Shown in pieces: positions 16,618 to 25,792 of a DNA stretch of 64,000 nt (position 1 is its first letter; every line of letters begins with the position of its first letter). The stretch is taken from positions 62,001-126,000 of the forward strand of contig NZ_CANLZV010000003.1 in assembly GCF_947495665.1 (NCBI RefSeq). The letters are read 5' to 3'. Position numbers and translations under genes: made by a program. Source of the stretch: an uncultured Sunxiuqinia sp. (lineage in GTDB: Bacteria > Bacteroidota > Bacteroidia > Bacteroidales > Prolixibacteraceae). Below the pieces are notes generated by a model. The model was given only the letters and a program-made list of their open reading frames with translations. It made no database searches and was not told the origin of the DNA.

Positions 16618-17046
16618 ATGAAGATTAATAAAGCACATGCCTATTGGCAGGGAAATTTGAAAGAAGGAAACGGACGTATGCAGTTTGAAAACAGCGACAC
16701 GGAATTTCCATTTAGTTTTAAATCCAGGTTTGAGGATGGTGTGGGTGCCAATCCTGAAATGCTGATTGGTTCAGCTCATGCCGGTTGCTTCTCCATGGCC
16801 TTTTCAAATATTCTGGCAGGAGAAGGCTACAAGCCTGTGGAGGTGAAAACTGTTGCCAGTATAAAACTGGATATGGTCGACGGCGGTTTTAAAATTACTG
16901 AAAGCCACCTGGATGTTGTGGCTGAAGTGGAAGGTATTGCTGAAGATACTTTTCAGGAGTTGGCAACCAAGGCCAAAGAAAACTGCCCGGTTTCGCAGGC
17001 GCTTGCAGCTATCAAAATTACCATGAACGCCCAATTGAAGAAATAG
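16618..17046 (+). CDS. OsmC-family peroxiredoxin-like protein
   Basis: 142 aa, the usual OsmC length. The two redox cysteines are seen in SAHAGCFSMAFSNILAGEG (about residues 52-70) and in KENCPVSQALAAIKI (about 120-134). N-terminal KAHAYWQGNLKEGNGRMQFE is also typical of the OsmC branch rather than Ohr. These proteins reduce organic hydroperoxides and are usually induced by osmotic or oxidative stress. It stands alone, convergent with ppdK. Confidence 0.93.
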   Translation: MKINKAHAYWQGNLKEGNGRMQFENSDTEFPFSFKSRFEDGVGANPEMLIGSAHAGCFSMAFSNILAGEGYKPVEVKTVASIKLDMVDGGFKITESHLDVVAEVEGIAEDTFQELATKAKENCPVSQALAAIKITMNAQLKK

Positions 17047-17111
17047 AAAATTAATCAGGACAGGAACCGGAAAGACTTTCCGCTTTCTTGTTTTCATAAC
17101 AGACCGATTGA

Positions 17112-17146
17112 AAAAGCCGCTTCAGTATTGCTGAAACGGCTTTTGT
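17112..17146. terminator. Bidirectional terminator between osmC-type gene and ppdK
   Basis: Arms 17112-17125 and 17131-17144 (AAAAGCCGCTTCAG) pair over 14 positions with one mismatch. A/T runs flank it on both sides, so it can serve both convergent genes. Confidence 0.8.
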
Positions 17147-17165
17147 TATAAAATCAGTTTATAAA

Positions 17166-19877
17166 TTAGTTGCGGTGCTTAATGTTGGCTAAAGCTGCCG
17201 CAACACGTGCGATAGGCACCCGGTAGGGTGAGCAGCTGACATAGTCAAGATTAACGCTGTCGCAGAATTCTACAGAGCTTGGTTCTCCTCCATGCTCGCC
17301 GCAGATACCAACTTTTAAGTTAGGTTTGGCTGAGCGTCCTTTGTCAACTCCCATTTGCACCAACTGCCCAACCCCATTCCGGTCAAGTACCTGGAAGGGG
17401 TCTTGCTTTAAGATACCATTTTCAAGGTAAACGGGCAGGAATTTTCCAGCATCATCGCGGGAGTATCCCAGTGTCATTTGGGTCAGGTCATTGGTTCCGA
17501 AAGAGAAGAAGTCAGCCTCGGCCGCAATATGATCAGCGGTTAAGGCGGCACGTGGAATTTCAATCATTGTACCCACGAGGTAGTCAATCCGATCACCTTT
17601 TTCTTCAAAGACCTTTTCGGCTGTTGAGCGAATGATATCAGCCTGGTTTTTCAATTCGGCAACGGTTCCAACCAGTGGCACCATAATTTCCGGACGGGCA
17701 TCTACACCTTTTGCTTTTAGATTTAGGGCAGCCTCAATAATGGCACGGGCCTGCATGGCTGTAATCTCAGGATAAGTGATTCCCAGGCGGCAGCCACGGT
17801 GTCCCAGCATGGGGTTAAATTCTTCCAGATCTGAAATTTTGGACTTAACAGCTTCAATGGAGATACCCATTTCTTTGGCCAGCTCTTTTTGAGTAGCTTG
17901 CTGGTGAGGAACAAACTCGTGTAATGGCGGATCCAACAGGCGTACCGTAACACCATAACCTTCCATGGCTTCAAAAATTCCTTCGAAATCTTCCCGTTGG
18001 TAGGGCAGAAGTTTGGCCAGTGCTTTTTCACGTCCTTCTTTTGTCGACGACAGAATCATTTCGCGCATGGCTTTGATTCGAGCGCCTTCAAAGAACATGT
18101 GCTCGGTCCGACAAAGGCCAATTCCCTGAGCTCCGAAATTGCGGGCTACCTGGGCATCATGTGGGGTGTCGGCATTGGTGCGAACGGTCATCCGGGCAAA
18201 TTTATCCGAAAGATCCATCACTTTTCCAAAATCACCACCAAGGTCAGGGTTCATGGTTTTTACTTTTCCTTCATAAACCTGACCTGTTGTTCCGTTTAGC
18301 GAGATCCAGTCACCTTCCTTGAATTCTTGTCCATTAATGTTCATTATCCGGGACTTGTAGTTGATTTTAACAGCTCCGGCTCCGGAAACACAGCATTTCC
18401 CCATACCACGGGCCACTACAGCCGCGTGTGAGGTCATGCCTCCGCGTGCGGTTAAAATACCACGGGCAATATTCATTCCTTCCAAATCTTCGGGCGATGT
18501 TTCAATCCGCACAAGAATGGAGTTCTCGTATTGCGAAGCTTCATCGGCAAAGAAAACGATCTGGCCGGTTGCAGCTCCGGGTGAAGCCGGAAGTCCTTTG
18601 GCCAGCACTTGGGCACTTTGAAGCGCTGTGGTGTCAAATACCGGGTGAAGCAACTCATCCAGTTTGTTCGGTTCAATGCGTAGCAGGGCTGTTTTTTCAT
18701 CAATCATGCCTTGTTCCAGCATGTCAACCGCAATTTTTACCATGGCCGCTCCGGTACGTTTTCCGTTTCGGGTTTGCAGCAACCAGAGTTTACCATCCTG
18801 AATCGTGAATTCAAGATCCTGCATGTCTTTATAATGGTCTTCAAGTTTTTCCTGAATGTCCATCAGTTCTTTGTACAGGGCAGGCATGGTTTCTTCAAGC
18901 GATGGAAACTCTTTTTGGCGCACTTCTTCGCTTACTTCAGCCAATTCGGCCCAGCGCTTACTGCCTTCAAGGGTAATTTGCTGAGGTGTACGTGTTCCGG
19001 CAACCACATCTTCACCTTGTGCATTGATCAGGTATTCACCATTGAAAATGTCTTCGCCGGTAGCGGCATCGCGCGTAAAGGCCACGCCGGTAGCTGATGT
19101 TTCTCCCATGTTTCCATAAACCATGGCCTGAACGTTTACCGCAGTTCCCCATTCAGCAGGGATATTATTCAGCTTGCGGTAGTAAATGGCACGTTCGTTC
19201 ATCCAGCTGTCAAATACCGCAGAAACTGCTCCCCAGAGTTGTTCCCATGGATCATCCGGAAAACTTTTGCCGGTAACTTTAAGCACGGCTTCTTTAAAAC
19301 GGATGACCAGTAATTTTAGGTCGGCTGTGGTAAAGTCGGTATCCAGTTCAATGCCTTTTTCTTCTTTCAGATCTTCCATGATGGCCTCGAACGGATCGAT
19401 GTCTTCCTTGCTTTCCGGTTTCATGCCTAAAACAACATCGCCGTACATTTGAACAAAGCGACGGTAAGAGTCCCAGGCAAAGCGCTCATTGCCTGATTTT
19501 TGAGCAATCCCTTGCACGGCCAGATCATTTAGTCCGAGGTTCAATACGGTGTCCATCATGCCGGGCATGGAAACCCGGGCTCCGGAGCGAACCGAAACGA
19601 GACAGGGATTGTCTTTGTCTCCGAATTTGGTGTGGGTAAGTTCTTCAATAAGAGCGACAGCCTCTTCAACTTCTTTTTTAATCGTTGAAACTGCTGCATC
19701 GTGGCCCTGCTGCGTATAAATGGTACAAACTTCCGTTGTAATTGTAAAGCCAGGAGGAACAGGCACTCCAATAAGATTCATCTCTGCCAGGTTTGCTCCT
19801 TTTCCTCCAAGGAGGTTCTTCATGCCGGCTTTACCTTCGGCTTTACCGTTTCCAAACGTATAAACATACTTTGTCAT
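17166..19877 (-). CDS. ppdK: Pyruvate, phosphate dikinase
   Basis: 903 aa, close to the usual 875-900. The ATP-grasp domain starts at the N-terminus ([37 protein letters not shown]). The swivelling phospho-histidine domain has [19 protein letters not shown] with His at residue 484. The PEP/pyruvate barrel contains [11 protein letters not shown] and, at the C-terminus, [19 protein letters not shown] and [15 protein letters not shown]. It interconverts pyruvate, ATP and Pi with PEP, AMP and PPi, letting the cell run glycolysis or gluconeogenesis at this step. No regulatory kinase (PDRP) gene is adjacent. Confidence 0.97.
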   Translation of the reverse strand: MTKYVYTFGNGKAEGKAGMKNLLGGKGANLAEMNLIGVPVPPGFTITTEVCTIYTQQGHDAAVSTIKKEVEEAVALIEELTHTKFGDKDNPCLVSVRSGARVSMPGMMDTVLNLGLNDLAVQGIAQKSGNERFAWDSYRRFVQMYGDVVLGMKPESKEDIDPFEAIMEDLKEEKGIELDTDFTTADLKLLVIRFKEAVLKVTGKSFPDDPWEQLWGAVSAVFDSWMNERAIYYRKLNNIPAEWGTAVNVQAMVYGNMGETSATGVAFTRDAATGEDIFNGEYLINAQGEDVVAGTRTPQQITLEGSKRWAELAEVSEEVRQKEFPSLEETMPALYKELMDIQEKLEDHYKDMQDLEFTIQDGKLWLLQTRNGKRTGAAMVKIAVDMLEQGMIDEKTALLRIEPNKLDELLHPVFDTTALQSAQVLAKGLPASPGAATGQIVFFADEASQYENSILVRIETSPEDLEGMNIARGILTARGGMTSHAAVVARGMGKCCVSGAGAVKINYKSRIMNINGQEFKEGDWISLNGTTGQVYEGKVKTMNPDLGGDFGKVMDLSDKFARMTVRTNADTPHDAQVARNFGAQGIGLCRTEHMFFEGARIKAMREMILSSTKEGREKALAKLLPYQREDFEGIFEAMEGYGVTVRLLDPPLHEFVPHQQATQKELAKEMGISIEAVKSKISDLEEFNPMLGHRGCRLGITYPEITAMQARAIIEAALNLKAKGVDARPEIMVPLVGTVAELKNQADIIRSTAEKVFEEKGDRIDYLVGTMIEIPRAALTADHIAAEADFFSFGTNDLTQMTLGYSRDDAGKFLPVYLENGILKQDPFQVLDRNGVGQLVQMGVDKGRSAKPNLKVGICGEHGGEPSSVEFCDSVNLDYVSCSPYRVPIARVAAALANIKHRN

Positions 19878-20171
19878 AAAACGTTTTTTGTGGGTTAGTT
19901 AAAATAATATCTATTCAATTAGTGTTTATTCTTTTTGCTCACCATACAAAAATGGGGAATACTATTCTTATTTTTCAATCAGAAAGCGTGTTCTACAGCC
20001 TTTTTTAGCACTTTGTACCGTATTTTTACTTCAATTAGCTTAGGTGGTTATAAATATATGAAAAACAGAATAAATGTCACTTCCTTTCTATTCTAAAATT
20101 AGGGTAGAAGCTGAAATAGAACTCTTAACATTTATTAACGTTGGTTGAAGGTTCTTAACTATAAATCAGCC
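19878..20171. other. Upstream region of ppdK, no gene seen
   Basis: This A/T-rich stretch of 294 bp must hold the ppdK promoter on the minus strand. I see no clean TAnnTTTG on that strand and no ORF. Confidence 0.5.
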
Positions 20172-20272
20172 TACATTTGTAGTGTTAGTTTTAATAAAGA
20201 GACAAGTAATTTTTTTCATAGAGATAGGTTTGGTTAAGTTAGAAAAAGGATGGTCCCAGCCATCCTTTTTTT
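20172..20272 (+). ncRNA. Candidate small RNA: orphan promoter element plus terminator
   Basis: TACATTTG at 20172-20179 fits the TAnnTTTG -7 consensus; a TTG lies 24 bp further upstream, slightly beyond the usual spacing. About 60 nt further on is a strong intrinsic terminator: arms 20243-20253 and 20260-20270 (AAAAAGGATGG) with a 6-nt loop and a T run. There is no ORF between, and no gene upstream on this strand for the terminator to serve. A transcript of roughly 85-90 nt is therefore predicted. It matches no RNA family I can name. It could also be the end of a longer unannotated transcript. Confidence 0.45.
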
Positions 20273-20274
20273 TA
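20243..20274 (+). terminator. Strong intrinsic terminator with no annotated gene upstream
   Basis: An 11-bp perfect stem, 6-nt loop (TCCCAG) and eight or more T. On the plus strand the nearest upstream gene ends at 17046 and is already terminated at 17146, so this hairpin belongs to something else, most likely the small transcript starting near 20186. Confidence 0.85.
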
Positions 20275-20344
20275 TGCTTATCTGTCAAAAATGCTTGTAG
20301 ATAGCATCCCACCAGTAATTTTTTCCTGTAAAATCATTTCGTTA

Positions 20345-20382
20345 AGACAAAATGTCTCATTCGACTGGATTTCTTAATTTTG
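20345..20382 (+). promoter_or_regulatory. clpB promoter region with a palindrome at the -33 position
   Basis: TAATTTTG at 20375-20382 matches the -7 consensus. At the place of the -33 box is a perfect palindrome AGACA-AAA-TGTCT (20345-20357) instead of TTTG. It could be an operator or a stress-specific element. It is not CIRCE or a HAIR site. The predicted start is near 20389, 42 nt before the ATG. Confidence 0.45.
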
Positions 20383-20430
20383 GTTAGCTTCTTGCTTGTA
20401 GTCTAGCAGTTAAGAAAAAAGGAGGAACCT

Positions 20431-23019
20431 ATGAATTTTAATAATTTTACGATCAAATCGCAGGAAGCCTTGCAGCATGCGTTTGAGGTTGCTCAGGCAA
20501 ATCATCAACAAGCCATTGAAAACGGCCATGTGATGAAAGGATTGTTGCATGCAGCAGAAAATGTGACTGGATTTTTACTGAAAAAACTAGGGGTAAATAC
20601 CGGTATTTTTCAGCAAGCACTTAATAAAATAATTGAATCGTACCCCAAAGTAAGTGGCGGCGAGCAATACTTGTCGGCCAATACGAATAAGGCGCTTCAG
20701 AAATCAATTGATATTTCGCGGAAAATGGGCGATGAGTTTGTCTCTGTTGAGCATATCCTGATGGCTTTGCTGGAGACGGGCGATACTGTTTCATCGCTGA
20801 TGAAGGATAGTGGCGTTGGACGGAAGGAGCTGAATGCCGCCGTTGCCGAACTTCGCAAAGGAGCCAAGGTTGAGAGTCAGACTGCTGAAGATCAGTTTAA
20901 CTCATTGAATCGCTTTGCGGTCAACTTGAATGAGAAAGCGCGCAGTGGCAAGCTGGATCCGGTTATTGGACGGGATGATGAAATCCGGCGGATCTTGCAG
21001 ATTTTGTCGCGGAGAACCAAAAATAATCCCGTACTGATTGGGGAGCCCGGTACCGGGAAAACGGCTATTGCTGAAGGGCTGGCCCATCGAATTGTACGGG
21101 GGGATGTTCCGGAGAACCTGAAATCGAAACAATTGTTTTCCCTGGATATGGGTGCTTTGATTGCCGGAGCCAAGTACAAAGGCGAGTTTGAAGAGCGCTT
21201 GAAAGCCGTGGTGAATGAAGTTGTGAAGTCGGATGGGGAAATCATTTTGTTTATTGATGAGATTCACACCCTGGTGGGTGCAGGAAAAAGCGATGGCGCC
21301 ATGGATGCCGCAAACATCTTGAAACCGGCATTGGCCAGGGGCGAACTGCGTGCTATTGGTGCAACAACTTTAAACGAGTATCAAAAATACTTTGAAAAAG
21401 ATAAAGCCCTGGAACGCCGCTTTCAGATTGTGATGGTGAATGAGCCGGACACGCTGAGTGCCATTTCTATTCTTCGAGGCTTGAAGGAGCGTTATGAGGG
21501 ACATCATAAGGTGCGCATCAAAGACAATGCGATTATTGCGGCTGTTGAATTGTCTCAACGCTATATATCAGATCGCTTTTTGCCTGACAAGGCCATTGAC
21601 CTGATGGATGAAGCCGCGGCGAAGCTGCGTTTGGAAATGGACTCGGTGCCGGAAGAACTGGATGAAATTGAACGTCGGATTAAGCAACTCGAAATTGAAC
21701 GTGAGGCGATAAAGCGTGAAAAAGACGAAGGCAAACTGGCTTTGCTGAATGAAGAAATTGCCAATTTGAAAGAAGAGCAATCGCGCTATCGGGCTCAGTG
21801 GGAAATGGAGAAATCATTGATCGACCAGATTCAGCAGAATAAAACCAATATTGAGAATTTCAAGTTCGAAGCAGAGCAGGCTGAGCGTTCAGGTGATTAT
21901 GGCAAGGTAGCCGAAATCAGGTATGGGAAGATTAAAGAGGCCGAAGAAGCCATTGTGCATTTACAGGAAGAATTGCAGAAAATTCAGGGTGATTCGTTGA
22001 TTAAAGAGGAAGTGGATGCGGAAGATATTGCCGATGTGGTGGCCCGCTGGACCGGGATTCCGGTTGCTAAAATGTTGCAAAGCGAACGCGAAAAGCTCTT
22101 GCACCTGGAAGAAGAATTGCACAAACGCGTGGTAGGGCAGCAGGAAGCCATTCATGCGGTGGCCGATGCGGTGCGCCGCAGTCGCGCGGGCTTGCAGGAC
22201 GAAAAACGTCCGATTGGCTCGTTTATTTTCCTGGGAACTACCGGTGTGGGAAAAACCGAGTTGGCCAAAGCACTGGCAGAATACCTGTTTGACAATGAGA
22301 ATATGATTACCCGGATTGATATGTCTGAGTACCAGGAAAAATTCTCGGTTACAAGGCTTATTGGTTCGCCTCCGGGTTATGTTGGGTATGATGAAGGTGG
22401 TCAGTTGAGTGAAGCTGTGCGCCGGAAGCCTTATTCCGTAGTGCTGTTTGACGAAATTGAGAAGGCCCATCCCGACGTGTTTAACGTCTTACTGCAAGTG
22501 CTTGACGACGGGCGTTTGACCGACAACAAGGGACGGACAGTGAACTTTAAGAATACCATCATCATCATGACGTCAAATTTGGGATCGCAGATTATTCAGG
22601 AAGGTTTTGAGCGGATGAATGAGGAAAACAAGGGCGAGATTTACGAGCAGACCCGCGAAGCCATCTTTAACTTGCTTCGGAAAACCATTCGTCCTGAATT
22701 TCTGAACCGGATTGATGAAACAATCATGTTCACGCCTTTGTCACGCGAAGATGTCAAAGAGATTGTGAAAATTCAATTCGACCGGATTGTGAAACGCTTG
22801 AGTAACCAGGATTTGAAAATTGAAATTTCAGATGAGGCTGTTTCCTGGTTGGCGACCATCGGTTATGATCCGCAATACGGAGCTCGCCCGGTGAACCGCT
22901 TACTGCAGAAGTATGTGCTGAATGAGCTGTCAAAACGAATTTTGGCAGGCGATGTTCGGGTTGACCAGACCATCCGGATTGTGATGGAAGAAGATGAGTT
23001 GAAGTTCAAAGGCATGTAA
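20431..23019 (+). CDS. clpB: ATP-dependent disaggregase ClpB
   Basis: 862 aa. Domain order is the N-terminal Clp repeat domain (1-145), AAA1 with Walker [11 protein letters not shown] at about 205 and Walker [14 protein letters not shown], the long coiled-coil middle domain (about 410-530, rich in Glu/Lys heptads) that defines ClpB against ClpA/C, AAA2 with [10 protein letters not shown] and [14 protein letters not shown], and the D2-small domain with [19 protein letters not shown]. It extracts polypeptides from aggregates together with DnaK. An AGGAGG-like sequence (20421-20425) precedes the ATG, unusual for this phylum. A terminator follows directly. Confidence 0.98.
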   Translation: MNFNNFTIKSQEALQHAFEVAQANHQQAIENGHVMKGLLHAAENVTGFLLKKLGVNTGIFQQALNKIIESYPKVSGGEQYLSANTNKALQKSIDISRKMGDEFVSVEHILMALLETGDTVSSLMKDSGVGRKELNAAVAELRKGAKVESQTAEDQFNSLNRFAVNLNEKARSGKLDPVIGRDDEIRRILQILSRRTKNNPVLIGEPGTGKTAIAEGLAHRIVRGDVPENLKSKQLFSLDMGALIAGAKYKGEFEERLKAVVNEVVKSDGEIILFIDEIHTLVGAGKSDGAMDAANILKPALARGELRAIGATTLNEYQKYFEKDKALERRFQIVMVNEPDTLSAISILRGLKERYEGHHKVRIKDNAIIAAVELSQRYISDRFLPDKAIDLMDEAAAKLRLEMDSVPEELDEIERRIKQLEIEREAIKREKDEGKLALLNEEIANLKEEQSRYRAQWEMEKSLIDQIQQNKTNIENFKFEAEQAERSGDYGKVAEIRYGKIKEAEEAIVHLQEELQKIQGDSLIKEEVDAEDIADVVARWTGIPVAKMLQSEREKLLHLEEELHKRVVGQQEAIHAVADAVRRSRAGLQDEKRPIGSFIFLGTTGVGKTELAKALAEYLFDNENMITRIDMSEYQEKFSVTRLIGSPPGYVGYDEGGQLSEAVRRKPYSVVLFDEIEKAHPDVFNVLLQVLDDGRLTDNKGRTVNFKNTIIIMTSNLGSQIIQEGFERMNEENKGEIYEQTREAIFNLLRKTIRPEFLNRIDETIMFTPLSREDVKEIVKIQFDRIVKRLSNQDLKIEISDEAVSWLATIGYDPQYGARPVNRLLQKYVLNELSKRILAGDVRVDQTIRIVMEEDELKFKGM

Positions 23020-23027
23020 AAAAAACG

Positions 23028-23060
23028 AAGAGGCATTTTTCTGTAAAATGCCTCTTTTTT
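23028..23060. terminator. Bidirectional terminator between clpB and the Hpt gene
   Basis: Arms 23028-23039 and 23045-23056 (AAGAGGCATTTT) form a 12-bp perfect stem. It has six T on the plus side and a run of A before it, so it can end both clpB and the convergent Hpt gene. Confidence 0.88.
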
Positions 23061-23415
23061 ATGCTAGTTGATCCATCACTTCCTGAAGTTCCAGTTCGGC
23101 TTGGCCAATAACCAGATCAAACTCACTGATGTAGTCGGGATACGATTCAATATCTTCCAGTTTCTGGGTTTTTAGTTGCAGCTCTTTCAGCTTCCATCCC
23201 AAATCTTCCATTCCAAAGGTCATAACGGATGATTTGGCTTTGTGTGCCAACTCGCCAAGCTCTTTATATCTTTTATGGCTTAGATGTTCGTGTAGGCCAA
23301 TCTTAAATTCAGGAAGTTGATCAAAAAACAAGGTGATAAATTCTTTCAAAATATCATCCTGACCTCCTGTAATCTCTTTTAGATAGTCTAAATTGGTGTA
23401 TCTTTTTTCAGGCAT
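23059..23415 (-). CDS. Hpt-domain (histidine phosphotransfer) protein
   Basis: 118 aa from ATG at 23415; an ATG four codons upstream exists, but the paralogue at 24147 aligns from here. The all-helical protein contains GELAHKAKSSVMTFGM, an Hpt phospho-acceptor motif with His58 followed by the Lys and small residues that pack in the bundle. It would receive phosphate from a receiver domain and pass it on. No kinase or regulator is adjacent, so partners are unknown. A paralogue without the His lies 375 bp upstream on the same strand. Confidence 0.8.
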   Translation of the reverse strand: MPEKRYTNLDYLKEITGGQDDILKEFITLFFDQLPEFKIGLHEHLSHKRYKELGELAHKAKSSVMTFGMEDLGWKLKELQLKTQKLEDIESYPDYISEFDLVIGQAELELQEVMDQLA

Positions 23416-23790
23416 AGCTCTGTACATCAGTTAAAACATGCAATTATAGGTAAATTTTGGCTATTATGCCAGAGGTTAAACGGGTAGTTCTGTTTTAGTT
23501 GCTGTTTCCTGCTTATTGAGCGTTTGTTTGTAAGGTAGTGTTTGGTCAAAATGTTGAGGGAAGCTGTGTTTTGCTGATCAAATCAGAAAGGAAAAAGGCT
23601 GGGGGAGTGGTCTTGTTTTCAGAATGAGTGGAGCAATGGTTGAGTGGTTTTTGGGACAAATAGTTCTTAACGGTTTTACGGAGTAAAATCAACAGTGAAA
23701 CATCATTAATGGCATATCAATGACGTTTGGTCGTCAGATGTTACGTTCAGGCTTGTGCTGGTCAGGCAGGAATCAAATTGCTGAACGTGT
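23416..23790 (-). other. Gene-free stretch between the two Hpt-like genes
   Basis: 375 bp. I see no ORF. A weak 5-bp inverted repeat, TGACG-TTTGGT-CGTCA, lies near 23720-23737. A short G-rich stretch around 23590-23610 (GGCTGGGGGAG) resembles parts of the intergenic hairpin at 43212. Otherwise nothing is recognisable. Confidence 0.5.
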
Positions 23791-24147
23791 CTAGGAAAAC
23801 TTACGCAGGGCCTCTCTTAACTCCAGGTCTGCCGCTTGTGTTACAGACTCAAACTCTTCAACATACTTGGGGTATGAATCGAGCCCAATTTGTTTGTAGG
23901 TCTTCGCATGAAGAATTCGTAGGTTGTGAGACAAGTCAAACATGCCAAAGGTCAGCACCGATGAGTTGGCCATTCGCGCCAAATTTCCCAGCTCTTTCCA
24001 TTGTTTGTTGTCGAGGTAGCGTCTAAAATCTCTCCGAAATTTGGGAATTTGCTCGAAATACAACTGGATGAATTCTTTCATAATTTTAGCCTCTCCTCCT
24101 GTGGCTTTCTCCAGATACCTTAAGTTGGTCAATCGTTTGGTTTTCAT
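23791..24147 (-). CDS. Degenerate Hpt-like protein lacking the phospho-acceptor His
   Basis: 118 aa, aligned end to end with the gene at 23059-23415 (shared TNLxYL, ATGG/ITGG, KEFI, WKELGNLA, LTFGM, DLELREAL). In the acceptor motif the paralogue has LAHKAKSS, while this protein has LARMANSS: His58 is Arg58 and the following Lys is Asn. The fold should be kept but phosphotransfer cannot work through that position. It may have become a binding or decoy protein for a receiver domain. The frame is intact, so it is not an obvious pseudogene. Confidence 0.75.
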   Translation of the reverse strand: MKTKRLTNLRYLEKATGGEAKIMKEFIQLYFEQIPKFRRDFRRYLDNKQWKELGNLARMANSSVLTFGMFDLSHNLRILHAKTYKQIGLDSYPKYVEEFESVTQAADLELREALRKFS

Positions 24148-24294
24148 AGTTATTCTTTATTGGTGGAACTAGAAAGATACAACATCTGACAGTAATTTCA
24201 TATAATAGTTGCTATACAGCAGTATTTTTCTGATATTCCTCATGAAAAAGCGGTGGCATAAGCTCTATTTTTACCAATTCAAACTAAGAAATCA

Positions 24295-25386
24295 ATGAAA
24301 AAAACAGCTTTAAATCAACTCCATAAGCAAGCAGGAGGGAAGATGGTTGAATTTGCAGGCTATGAAATGCCGGTGGAATTCAGCGGAATTAAAGATGAAC
24401 ATTTAACAGTCAGAAACGGTGTTGGCGTTTTTGATGTTTCTCATATGGGGGAGTTTTGGGTAAAAGGGCCTAAAGCTGCCGCCTTGGTACAGAAATTAAC
24501 CACAAACGATATCTCCAAACTTCGGATGGGGCAGGCCCAGTACACTTGTTTTCCCAATGGAAAAGGGGGCATTGTGGATGATTTACTGGTTTATTATTAC
24601 GAGCCGGAGAAGTATCTGCTGGTCGTCAACGCTTCCAATATTGAAAAAGACTGGGATTGGGTGGTTAGTCAAAACCAAGAGGGAGCCGAACTGGAAAATG
24701 CTTCAGACCGAATCAGCCTGCTGGCCATTCAAGGTCCCAAAGCCATGGAAGTACTGCAAAAGCTGACCCGGGTTAACCTTAGCGATATCCCGTTTTACAC
24801 CTTTGTAACCGACGAGTTTGCGGGGATCGACGATGTCATCATTTCAGCAACCGGTTATACAGGTTCTGGTGGTTTTGAGCTGTATTTTGACAATGCACAT
24901 GCCGAGGCCATATACAAGGCTATTTTTGAAGCCGGAGAAGAGTTTGGCATTAAACCGATTGGCTTGGGTGCCCGCGATACGCTGCGTTTGGAAATGGGAT
25001 TCTGCCTGTATGGCAACGATATTGACGACACCACTTCGCCAATCGAAGCTGGTCTGGGATGGATTACCAAGTTCAATGAAGACAATGACTTTATTGACAA
25101 GGAATTGCTGTCGGTTCAAAAAACGGAAGGCGTTGAACGCAAGTTAAGAGGCTTTGAAATGATTGATCGTGGCATTCCGCGCCATGGCTACGAACTGACT
25201 GACCAGAACGGCGTGGTTATCGGACAAGTTACTTCCGGTACCCAGTCGCCCATGCTAAATAAAGGCATTGGAATGGGCTACGTTGCCAAGGAATATTCTG
25301 CTTTCGGAACAGAAATTTATGTGAAAGTACGGACGAAATTATTAAAAGCAAAGGTAGTTAAAGTACCTTTTGTAAGTCTTCAATAA
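24295..25386 (+). CDS. gcvT: Glycine cleavage system T protein (aminomethyltransferase)
   Basis: 363 aa, the standard length. Typical motifs are [36 protein letters not shown] (about 43-60), [27 protein letters not shown], the [15 protein letters not shown] segment and [20 protein letters not shown] (about 222-241), whose Asp region binds tetrahydrofolate. It transfers the aminomethyl carbon of glycine from the H protein to tetrahydrofolate, releasing ammonia. The other gcv genes (P, H) are not in the window. It has its own terminator. Confidence 0.96.
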   Translation: MKKTALNQLHKQAGGKMVEFAGYEMPVEFSGIKDEHLTVRNGVGVFDVSHMGEFWVKGPKAAALVQKLTTNDISKLRMGQAQYTCFPNGKGGIVDDLLVYYYEPEKYLLVVNASNIEKDWDWVVSQNQEGAELENASDRISLLAIQGPKAMEVLQKLTRVNLSDIPFYTFVTDEFAGIDDVIISATGYTGSGGFELYFDNAHAEAIYKAIFEAGEEFGIKPIGLGARDTLRLEMGFCLYGNDIDDTTSPIEAGLGWITKFNEDNDFIDKELLSVQKTEGVERKLRGFEMIDRGIPRHGYELTDQNGVVIGQVTSGTQSPMLNKGIGMGYVAKEYSAFGTEIYVKVRTKLLKAKVVKVPFVSLQ

Positions 25387-25415
25387 GGGGATTGACTTAC
25401 TTGTTACTAATCTTT

Positions 25416-25442
25416 AAACCCACTACACCAGTGGGTTTTTTT
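25416..25442 (+). terminator. Intrinsic terminator after gcvT
   Basis: Arms 25416-25424 (AAACCCACT) and 25430-25438 (AGTGGGTTT) with a 5-nt loop and a following T run. It separates gcvT from the repeat element just downstream. Confidence 0.85.
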
Positions 25443-25480
25443 GTGTCCTGAAGCCAACGTGCCCTGCAGGAATAAAACCT

Positions 25481-25627
25481 ATGAAGAAGTATAAAAACTT
25501 GATGCAGAATGCTGTTCTGGTCATGCAGAATTTAAAAATGGAGTTGCAGAATTGTGATATGGGCTTGCAGAAGGCGTATTTGCTTTTGCAGAACCATTCT
25601 GCAAAAGCAAATACGCCTTCTGCATAG
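25481..25627 (+). CDS. Possible 48-aa heptad-repeat peptide built from a 21-bp DNA repeat
   Basis: ATG at 25481, stop TAG at 25625. The reading frame follows the 21-bp DNA repeat, so each repeat gives seven residues. Successive heptads start MKKYKNL, MQNAVLV, MQNLKME, LQNCDMG, LQKAYLL and LQN, followed by a Ser/Ala/Lys tail. The first residue is always Met or Leu, then Gln/Lys, then Asn/Lys. The frame is open throughout, which favours a peptide, but the conserved part at DNA level is only TGCAGAA, which favours a DNA or RNA element instead. No RBS or full promoter is seen, and there is no family I recognise. Treat as a candidate only. Confidence 0.35.
   Translation: MKKYKNLMQNAVLVMQNLKMELQNCDMGLQKAYLLLQNHSAKANTPSA
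25482..25624 (+). repeat. 21-bp-periodic TGCAGAA array ending in a perfect 28-bp inverted repeat
   Basis: TGCAGAA occurs at 25503, 25524, 25545, 25566 and 25587, each exactly 21 bp apart; TGAAGAA at 25482 is in the same phase with one change. The 14 bp between copies differ. The reverse complement TTCTGCA follows at 25597 and 25618, again 21 bp apart. As a result 25566-25593 is a perfect 28-bp inverted repeat of 25597-25624, with only CCA between the arms. It is not a CRISPR array (repeats too short, spacers 14 bp) and not a simple terminator (no T run). No further copies of the cluster are seen in the window. Confidence 0.9.
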
Positions 25628-25760
25628 CAATTTATGCTACAGGAATAGTGGGAAAGGGTAGTATGGCTTTAAAATTGAAACCAGGAAGGGGTAAAATTTA
25701 ACAAATAGACAATTTGCCGGAATTGTTGAGCTTAATTCTGATTTATTTTGAATAGAGCTT

Positions 25761-25768
25761 TATCTTTG
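25761..25768 (+). promoter_or_regulatory. Possible -7 element for the ComB-family gene
   Basis: TATCTTTG matches TAnnTTTG and predicts transcription from about 25775. That supports the ATG at 25793 rather than any upstream start. The -33 box is not clear. Confidence 0.45.
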
Positions 25769-25792
25769 CTCTCCGAACCCTTATTGGACACG

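Noticed and set aside
25482-25624. CRISPR array reading of the 21-bp repeats
   Set aside because: The conserved word is 7 bp and the spacers 14 bp; no cas genes are near; the array ends in an inverted repeat.
25566-25624. Inverted repeat as an insertion sequence end or transposon scar
   Set aside because: No transposase or target duplication is nearby, and the arms are copies of the local 21-bp repeat.
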